DNA of 64,000 nucleotides from Periplaneta americana (taxonomy: Eukaryota; Arthropoda; Insecta; Blattodea; Blattidae). Positions 57,661-64,000 of this stretch are shown here, piece after piece; position 1 is the stretch's first letter, and each line of letters starts with the position of its first letter. A model generated the notes under the pieces. That model was not told the origin of the DNA and made no database searches. It saw only the letters and a program-made list of their open reading frames with translations. The translations under genes were made by a program, and so were the position numbers. The DNA is taken from positions 110,859,001 to 110,923,000 of the forward strand of contig NC_091117.1 in assembly GCF_040183065.1 (NCBI RefSeq), written 5' to 3'.

Positions 57661-58141
57661 TACACATGATTGAGAATTTCTCCAGAATGGCTAACTACAT
57701 CAAAGAAGGCATAATTTTATTTTCCATAACTGTGAGATGTTTATACTAAAAACCACGTGGCTTTAGTTTGCAGCCATGTGGCCTAATGCTACAATTCAGG
57801 TTTACGAGGTTTCATTTTCAGCCTTCTTGCTCTTTTTCGTCAATATTTCACATTTCGTTACAGTTTGACTGAATTTCGGAACCATCTAAATTTATACTCC
57901 TACTATAATCCTAAATAAATTAGCAGAAAGCAAAGCACAGCTCGTCTAACCTACTTCACCAAAAAGTACATTGTTTTCAAGTGTAAGGTTTAGGCTACAC
58001 AGGACACAATAATAATACTAAAGCTTACCTCATAGGTTCCTGAGGAAAATAGAAAAAATGCTTCCCTCCCACAGTATTAACAGTCTTGCATCCAGGCGCT
58101 GAGCATCTTCCTCGAATCTTTTGCATTTTTCTGGAATCCAT
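55342..58141 (-). CDS. Six-exon THAP-domain protein gene
   Basis: Minus-strand exons by GT-AG rules: 58141-58029, 57386-57058, 56978-56823, 56695-56618, 55729-55661 and 55472-55342. They total 876 bases, exactly 292 codons with the TAA. Intron 1 is phase 2; the other four are phase 1. Exons 1 and 2 form an N-terminal THAP zinc finger of C2CH type, about 75 residues: RCSAPGC (residues 12-18), FFYFP, RCWKWLRFCG, ICMDHF with the last Cys and His, and AVPTV, the family's closing motif. THAP domains bind DNA in a sequence-specific way. The middle is Ser/Pro-rich and likely unstructured, and the C-terminus (LKAKVKRLEKKLQCL) is a short coiled coil, likely for dimerisation. There is no DDE domain. 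An in-frame TAG occurs in exon 3 about 14 codons in. The start has no competing in-frame ATG upstream. Expression is untested. Confidence 0.75.
56073..56458. mobile_element. MITE in intron 4 of the THAP gene
   Basis: ATCGTCTGGTTCAAAAGTGC followed by GACAAC at the left is matched in inverse at the right (TTGTCACACTTTTGAACTGG, then ACGAT). The flanks share CAATAT. About 385 bases, without ORF. It lies between exons 4 and 5 and does not touch a splice site. Confidence 0.7.
57604..57659. repeat. TTA microsatellite in intron 1
   Basis: About 18 TTA units in the 642-base first intron of the THAP gene. Confidence 0.95.
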
Positions 58142-58306
58142 CTTGCCTTCATAACGCTGTTGGCTAGTCATCGGCCAACGTTCTGACTACTTCGTATCGG
58201 AGAGTGGAGAACGCTGGTCCTCACGTAGTTCTATGATTTACCACCTACGACGTCGGGCGCTGATCACCTTATTTCAGAATACCGCATCTAGATCGTGCTG
58301 TCCGCA
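58142..58306 (-). promoter_or_regulatory. Putative promoter/leader of the THAP gene
   Basis: Only 165 bases separate the start codon from the right inverted end, so any promoter of the gene lies here or in the terminal repeat. The stretch is less A+T-rich than its surroundings and has no clear TATA box in the leader itself, though the inverted end contains TATATAATA. This is position-based inference. Confidence 0.3.
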
Positions 58307-61202
58307 GTTTCGCATCCTATTATATATTTATCCATGGTAATACTTTCGCACTGCAGGTAGCCCATTTAAATGCCCAAAGCTTAATACCACCTATCACAAA
58401 ATACTTTCCATCTTCGCTCCTTTGAACATCCACGCTATCCTTATTTCTGAAACAAGGTTAAAACCTTCCCTCTCCTCCTCCCTAGTGGATTTACCTGGCT
58501 ACGTTCTTTGTCGAAATGACAGAGTTAAAAAAGGGGAGGCGATTGTGCTGTCTATGTGCGTTCAGACCTGCAACCAAAAGTTTTACGCCAGTCAACCTAA
58601 CCAATATGCAGCTCGTCCCGAATTTATGTTTATAGAAATTTGCGCTTCCTATCAGAAGTGTTTAATCAGTGTAGTATACAAGCCCCCAGACGTAATATGT
58701 CGACGGAGTTTGAAACCATATTATTGGATTTATCACCACATATGAACACTTTCTAATCTTGGGAGATTTCAATACTAACTTGCTAGCCACTGAGTCGCCC
58801 GCGACTCGAGAAATTCTGACAATGTTCGAATCGTATAATATGACCATTTTACCACTTTTACCCACGCATCACACTGCAACATCCGAGACGTTACTAGACC
58901 TGATTATTACTAAGAACACGGACAGGGTACTGTCATACGGACAATCACCTGCACCAGGCATATCAGCTCATGACATCATTTACCTAACATATTCACTACA
59001 ATGCCCTAAAATGAAGCTAAAAACAATAACATTCCGCGACTTGAAACGCATTGACGAGACTAGTTTCTATGAGGATGCTGTGCAACTGCCCTGGCACACG
59101 ATCTGGACTGCACGCTCAGTGGATGACAAAGTGGACATTCTTAACGGACTTATTGTGTCACTGTACGACAAACACGCTCCACGGAAAACTAAACGTGTTA
59201 AAAGGTGCCCGGCACCATGGATGACAACTAAGATAAAAGACCTGATGACCGACAGGGATGCCGCTTATAGAAAATATAGACGGGATAAAACTGATGACAA
59301 CCTACGAAATTACAAACGACTAAGAAATATGACGAATCAAGAAATACGAAATACCACACTGAAATATATGCACGGACTAATTGAGTCAAATGTGAAGACT
59401 GGGGACATGTGGAAAAATATTAACTCTATGGGATTTGGAAATACAAAAGGACAGACACAGCAAATCAGCATCTCATTAGAACGCCTCAATGAACATTTCA
59501 CTGCTCCACCAACTAACAGTACTGACCATAACAAACAGCGACAGACAATGGCAGAACCTCAGGTAGTTGACCTACTCAGAGACAGATTTTACTTTTCATA
59601 CGTTACACCTGTTGACGTGAAGAAAGCTCTTAAACGCAACAAATCCAAGCGACAGGTTCTGAAGACATTAGTAACGCAATGATAAACAAAGTTATTGACG
59701 TAATCTTACCAACACTGACACACATTTTCAACGCTTCGCTGACGACATCCATTTTTCCTAAAGCTTGGAAAAATGCCTTTGTGCGCCCTATACCCAAAGT
59801 TAAAACGCCGACTACCCCCAATGACTATCGACCTATTAGTATTCTACCTACCTTATCGAAGGCGTTAGAGAGGATAGTACACAGACATCTCATTGACTAC
59901 CTAAACAGTTATGAATTCTTGGACACATATCAATCAGATTTCAGGACTCGACACAGTACAGCGACTGCACTGTTGGAAGTAACGGAAGACATCCCAAAAG
60001 CTATGGACTAACGTAAAATTACAATATTGACACTACTAGACTTCAGTAAAGCGTTTGACACTGTAAATATCGACTTACTGACGACAAAATTACGATCACT
60101 CCAACTATCAGAAAGCACAGTTTCTTGGTTCTCCTCTTATCTCAGCGAACGTCAGCAGTGTGTTTCCATTGGAAGTCAAACTTCCTCATGGAGTATCGTT
60201 GATTCTGGAATCCCATAGGGATCTGTTCTATCACCACTACTATTCACTATTTACGTGAATGACATCCCTAAGATTTTACAGCACTGTAAGCACCAGCTTT
60301 ACGCAGACGATTTACAAATCTATATCCATACAACCCCTGACTCACTCAATGACGCAATACTCAATCTTAACGAGGACCTTGAATCTATATCTGCGTGGGC
60401 CAGAAAGTTTGGTTTGACTCTCAATGCAAGAAAATCACAAGCAATCCTAGTGGGACATCAACGTCTATTATGCAACATTACTCCTGCTCTCACAGTCAAG
60501 ATAAACGACACAATAATCCCTTTTGCTTCCTGTGTTAAAAACCTTGAAGTTTACTTTCATACGCACTTAAACTGGAATAACCAAGTAACCCATATTACCA
60601 AAAAAGTGCTTTCCATACTACATTCCTTAAACAGCGTTCAAAAATTCCTCCCGCTATCACTCAAGAAAATACTAGTGGAAACACAAGTAATGCCCCACTT
60701 CGATTATTGTGATTTTCTACTGACTGACCTCAATGTCAACCAGTCGCAAAGATTACAACCTGTTCATAATTCTTGTGTTCGCATCGTCTGCGATGTCTGT
60801 CGCGCTGACCACATTACCCCATTCTTCCAAACTCTAAACTGGCTACGGCTTAACGAACGTAGAAATTTTCATTTTCTAGTTCCCCTTTTCCAATTCCTTC
60901 ACACCTCTAAACCTACCTACCTTGCCTCCCGTTTCAGTTACTTGTCATCATATCATATCTCTTCACTCGCACGCAAAATAGCCACATACTAACCACACCA
61001 ACACATAAGACATCATCGTATTCATCATACACAATCTCGCTCTCGCGCTTGTAGAATACCCTACCCAGTGACATCAGAGACTGTCGGAATTTAGTAGCGT
61101 TAAAAAGCAAACTTATTAAGCATTTTCTTACTGCGTAGAGTAGGTTCACTTTTTACTTAAGTAATAAAAAAATTTTCTCTTTTCTTAACTTTCACAATAA
61201 AT

Positions 61203-61462
61203 TGACCACCGGCGTGGCTCAGTCGGTTAAGGCGCTTGCCTGCCGGTCTAAAGTTGCGTTCGGGCGCGGGTTCGATCCCCGCTTGGGCTGATTACCTGGT
61301 TGGGTTTTTTCCGAGGTTTTCCCCAACCGTAATGTGAATGCAAGGTAATCTATGGCGAATCCTCGGCCTCAGCTCGCCAAATATCATCTCGCTATCACCA
61401 ATCTCATCGACGCTAAATAACCTAGTAGTTGATACAGCGTCGTTAAATAACCAACTAAAATA
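61203..61462 (+). repeat. tRNA-derived SINE, family B
   Basis: The head reads CCACCGGCGTGGCTCAGTCG with an A box (GGCTCAGTCGG) and, at about 61265-61280, a B box (GGGTTCGATCCCCGC). The body TTTTTTCCGAGGTTTTCCCC and tail GACGCTAAATAACCTAGTAG follow. A 9-bp direct repeat ACAATAAAT (61194-61202 and 61463-61471) marks the ends. It sits in the 3' UTR of the LINE that ends near 61140. Confidence 0.88.
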
Positions 61463-61577
61463 ACAATAAATACAATAAACTGTCTAGCTATTATTAATCA
61501 GTTAATCTTTTAGTACTTTGATTTTTGTTGTATTTGTAAATTTAATATTAATTGTAATGGCCTTATCTCTACCCCAG

Positions 61578-61580
<3 letters not shown>

Positions 61581-61657
<77 letters not shown>
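61581..61657. repeat. TA then TG microsatellite
   Basis: A run of TA dinucleotides passes directly into a run of TG and then TATG units. Confidence 0.95.
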
Positions 61658-61658
<1 letters not shown>

Positions 61659-61896
61659 AGGGTAAAGGTTGGTAATGTTATGACACGAGTAATATTGTGA
61701 TAGATCTTTTTGAGAATTTATTATAATTTCACTGAGCGACAGAAGGGCCGATTTTGTACAGAAACTTGTTCATGAACATTCCCTTAATAGATTGATGCAA
61801 AAAAACCGATCTTCCTCTCGCTCAGTAAAATTATAATACATTCTCAAAAAGAACTATCACAATATTGCTCATATCATAATTTACCAACCTATATAA
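61656..61896. mobile_element. Hairpin MITE with about 85-base arms
   Basis: The left arm from TATAGGGTAAAGGTTGGTAA to about 61745 pairs with the right arm (about 61817-61895), sharing AATATTGTGATAG, CTTTTTGAGAAT and TATAATTT..CTGAGCGA. The loop is about 70 bases. It lies at the edge of the TA/TG run. Confidence 0.8.
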
Positions 61897-61929
61897 TAGT
61901 GTGTCTGCTTCGTTTTTATTAAAAGGCGA

Positions 61930-62565
61930 AGGAATTGGGGTGGTTAGAAAACATTTACAAAGAGAGAAACATAAACTTTCTGTTGCATGAAGTGCTAAAA
62001 TTAAATCGATTGAAAATTTTTTTGCGTGAAACATTCTCCTATTGAAAATGAAGTTACAGCTGCTAAATTGTCGTTTGCATGTAATGCAATAATGCATAAC
62101 TACAGTTAGGCCCTATCTTAGAGACGACTTAAAAGATTACACTTGTTTCTCTGTTTCGACAAATGCCTCAAATAAAGGCAATACTAAGTGCTTTCCAGTC
62201 AATATTAAATATTTTTCTGAGATTAATGGAGTTAAAGAAAAATACTTAGCTTTTATGATGATTCGAATGTAACAGCTGACGGTAATTTTGAGAATCTGAA
62301 ATCTATTTTAGATGGACACGATTTGAAAGTTTCTAATATCAAGTTTTGGTGCATACAATGTATCGGTCAACTACGGAAAATACCACTCAGTTTTTCTTAA
62401 TTTCAAATCTTTGAATGATAATGTAATTCAAATGAATTGTAATTATCACGTTATTCATAACATGGCTACAAATGCATGCAAAGCGATGAAATTTGATGTC
62501 AAGTGTCTAAACTAAAAGTTTATAACGAGTTTTCGTCTTCTAGTAAAAATACTAACGAACGGACT
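61930..62565 (+). pseudogene. hAT-like transposase fragment
   Basis: In shifting frames the + strand gives TAAKLSFACNAIMHN (about 62058-62100), FSEINGVKEKY, NFENLKSILDGHDLKVSNIK (about 62290-62345), VNYGKYHSVFLN and NCNYHVIHNMATNACKAM (about 62438-62490). The pattern (a YH..MHN section, a helical strand before F..D..NV..G, then N.HVIHN) is that of the catalytic region of one hAT-like group found in many insect genomes, where the second catalytic Asp precedes N.G and a conserved C..H follows. Five or more frameshifts disable it. Assignment to hAT is by motif memory only. Confidence 0.45.
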
Positions 62566-62639
62566 TTCGTAAGAGTGGACGGAAAGAAATAATGGTTACT
62601 TCCTTTTCTTTATACCTATACGAAATCTGTGGAAAATAT

Positions 62640-62965
62640 CCATTAATTATCTCCTATACGGATGGTCCCAAAACTGACGACGGTACAGCATGTGCAATAG
62701 ATTATCCTATTCATATTCTGCTGCATGCCTTAGCAACATTTTATACAGTTCACTCTTCTGAACTTGGAAGCAATTAAAAAGGACTTTCACAATGTACTGA
62801 AACACCATGATGGCGATCGTTATTTGCTTTTTACTGATTCTCAATCTGCTATAAAAGCCCTACATAATTCAACCTCTAAATCTCACTGATCAATGAAATT
62901 CCACATTATTACACTAAGATCTATAATCAATCAAAACAAACTATCGTAATCTGGAGCCCTTTCCA
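62640..62965 (+). pseudogene. LINE RNase H domain fragment
   Basis: ISYTDGPKTDDGTACAIDYP (about 62655-62714) is the first conserved RNase H motif with its catalytic Asp; a second frame gives LFTDSQSAIKAL (about 62827-62862) with the third Asp, and VIWSPFHRY near 62945. RNase H domains of this type end LINE ORF2 in the R1/Jockey/I group. The frame is broken by at least two shifts, and the Glu between them falls near SSELGSN. Confidence 0.65.
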
Positions 62966-63039
62966 TCGATATTATTATGTATTTACTAGCCGTACCCGTG
63001 CGCTCCGCTGCACTTGTTAGAAATAAATATGAAGTAACT

Positions 63040-63310
63040 ACATAATTAAAGTAGGACATCTGGTCCAGGGAACATTCGTGTTTGATACAAGGATAAATCG
63101 TTTAATATGTTACTTAATTTAAATTGTATTTAGATAATTAAAGTGCGATCATTTTGATCCAGAGACCACTCATTTGGTGCAATGATAATTCCTTTAACAT
63201 GTTTCATAATTGTTATTACATGCAAATAATTATAATATGATCATTTGGTTCAAAAAACATCTGTTTTTGGTGCAAGGCTAATTCGTTTAACATTGTTCTA
63301 AATTAGTCTT
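63040..63310. repeat. Three degenerate tandem units of about 91-97 bases
   Basis: Units starting near 63040, 63137 and 63228 share TAATTAAAGT, a GATCATTTGGTCCAG-like block and a GGTGCAAGGATAATTCGTTT-like block. Similarity is partial. They follow a CCGTACCCGTGCGCTCCGC block (62993), a frequent edge of insect repeats. Confidence 0.55.
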
Positions 63311-63659
63311 GAATGCATCCTTTAATAAATCACTCCAAATTAATAGAGATCATTATGTACGAAGATAATTTTTATGTTAACCTTACTGTGCATCTTTTTC
63401 TTTCTTTTTTTTTTATTAAGTTTATTTTATTCACGCCTTAACATCTGTGGTCATGTTGCGTGTTTAGAATGTGTGGGTTTATGATTAGGCCGTTTTTACT
63501 CTTGTTGAGTTCCTGTTTCTATTGTGTGTTGTAGTTCATGTAACTGATTATAGACTTTGATTAATGCTTTTGGTATTGGTAACTGAGGCGATGATGAATC
63601 ATGGCATGTATCTTTCCAATCCGACATTTGCCTTTATGACTAAGCGAAATCATGAAAAC

Positions 63660-63755
63660 TCCCAGTCAGATTGGTCGGCCACGGGGTTTGTACCCGGGAA
63701 CTCTCGAATGCGTGTCTCAAACGCTACCGTCTGAGTCAACTCGCTCGGTTGTATA
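63660..63755 (-). repeat. tRNA-like SINE head, minus strand
   Basis: Read on the minus strand: CGAGTTGACTCAGACGGTAG (A box region) and CCCGGGTACAAACCCCGTGG (B box region) at tRNA spacing. The acceptor and anticodon arms do not fold well, so this is a SINE head and not a tRNA gene. Its family differs from A and B. Confidence 0.5.
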
Positions 63756-63759
63756 TCAT

Positions 63760-64000
63760 TGTTTCTGTAAATAAAACAATGAGGTACACTACATAAATAT
63801 TATTTTAAGAAACACAGGAAACGAATATGGGTAAATTATGAGCACAGGAACGCCATTTCGTGACACCTTTTAAAAAAACTTAGCTCCAGTGAGCTCTATG
63901 GCAAAATGCTCATTTATTATGGGACGTATGGTCCAGTAAAAATACCCATCTTTACAACAAAACTCATAACTATTATGTTCTGTGAACAAAATGAAATTTA
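63760..64000. other. Window end, no gene recognised
   Basis: A+T-rich sequence without an interpretable frame. Confidence 0.4.

Larger units (their letters stand above)
53347..58337 (-). mobile_element. THAP-gene-bearing DNA transposon with perfect 31-bp inverted ends
   Basis: Left end 53347-53377 starts CCATGGATAAATATATAATA and continues GGATGCGAAAC; the right end 58307-58337 is its exact reverse complement. TAATA lies immediately outside both ends (53342-53346 and 58338-58342), so the target duplication is 5 bp, or 2 bp (TA). Counting TAATA once rejoins the open frame of the interrupted LINE. The unit is 4,991 bases long. It contains one spliced gene, a THAP protein on the minus strand, three subterminal repeats near the left end, an internal MITE at each side of the 3' exons, and no recognisable DDE domain. 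I cannot place it in a superfamily: the THAP domain suggests P, Kolobok or ISL2EU relatives, while the duplication fits none of their usual sizes. Confidence 0.85.
53286..61140 (+). pseudogene. LINE ORF2 (endonuclease and reverse transcriptase), split by a 5-kb transposon
   Basis: The first piece runs from an ATG at 53286 to 53346 in an open frame; it continues in frame at 58343 once one copy of TAATA is counted (FALQVAHLNAQSL). Endonuclease: HLNAQSL, ISETRLKPS (about 58445), GDFNTN (about 58760) and a SDH-like ISAHDI (about 58965). Reverse transcriptase: NDYRPISILPTLSKALERI (about 59820-59875), LLDFSKAFDTVN (about 60032-60066), GSVLSPLLFTIYVNDI (about 60220-60265), LYADDLQIY (about 60298-60325). 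A CR1/Jockey-like C-terminus runs to about 61140. Breaks at about 58420-58745, 59680, 60011 and 60218 prevent translation. A 307-residue open stretch (58759-59682) is preserved. Confidence 0.82.

Noticed and set aside
55342..58141. An ordinary single-copy host THAP gene
   Set aside because: It lies between perfect inverted ends and flanking TAATA copies, inside a LINE frame that rejoins without it. A host origin before capture is still possible.
61518..61700. 60-residue ORF over the TA/TG microsatellite
   Set aside because: Its composition (alternating Ile-Tyr and Cys-Val) comes from the dinucleotide runs.

Overview
This window is intergenic, transposon-packed insect nuclear DNA. The tRNA-derived SINEs (their heads and shared tail look like cockroach/Blattodea repeats from memory, which is an inference), RTE-like and Jockey-like LINEs, a Ty3/Gypsy element, hAT, Tc1/mariner, pogo, P-like and ISL2EU/Harbinger-like transposase remnants, GT-AG introns and A+T-rich spacers all point to a large arthropod genome. 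I see no rRNA, no functional tRNA, no CRISPR and no ordinary single-copy host gene.

Layout. 1-560: fragment of a THAP/P-element-like transposase. 1149-3229: element with inverted ends that holds a 5'-truncated LINE (14-bp target duplication) and a fold-back mariner. 5085-7231: THAP-associated DDE transposase (ISL2EU/Harbinger type) split by a minus-strand LINE. 7450-16120: nested stack: LINE, SINE, an internally deleted hAT with a perfect 8-bp duplication, and a Ty3/Gypsy element with two LTRs whose gag is itself split by a SINE. 18350-20230: LINE pieces in opposite orientations. 20538-22823 and 23387-26119: two copies of one TA-flanked non-autonomous element carrying LINE and SINE-like cargo plus A+T-rich repeats, between two inverted YqaJ-exonuclease-like fragments. 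27632-31050 (minus): a small element with inverted ends around a DNCAGQNKN-motif ORF remnant, then a P-like transposase with THAP exons. 31745-34590: LINE fragment, SINE, 314-bp tandem duplication. 34595-36011: mariner-like element. 36979-40150: hairpin MITEs and a 371-bp tandem duplication. 40437-44984: nearly full-length Jockey-like LINE with a 13-bp duplication. 46006-52230: MITEs, left ends of hAT-like elements, an RTE-like LINE and a pogo-like remnant.

The best candidate for something undescribed is 53347-58337: a 4,991-bp unit with perfect 31-bp terminal inverted repeats, flanked by TAATA on both sides, inserted in frame in the endonuclease region of another LINE (53286-53346 plus 58343-61140). 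Its only recognisable gene is a six-exon, minus-strand THAP-domain gene (55342-58141) that splices into one 291-codon frame with a C-terminal coiled coil and no DDE catalytic domain. One TAG interrupts exon 3, but exons 3, 4 and 5 are all phase 1-1 and could be skipped without frameshift. Three copies of a roughly 45-bp motif lie just inside the left end, as transposase-binding arrays often do. After 61203 come a SINE, a microsatellite, a hairpin MITE, a hAT-like fragment, a LINE RNase H fragment, ~95-bp tandem repeats and a SINE head.

Most entries are decayed elements. Their interactions are insertional (who landed in whom) rather than metabolic, and the target-site duplications let much of that order be read.
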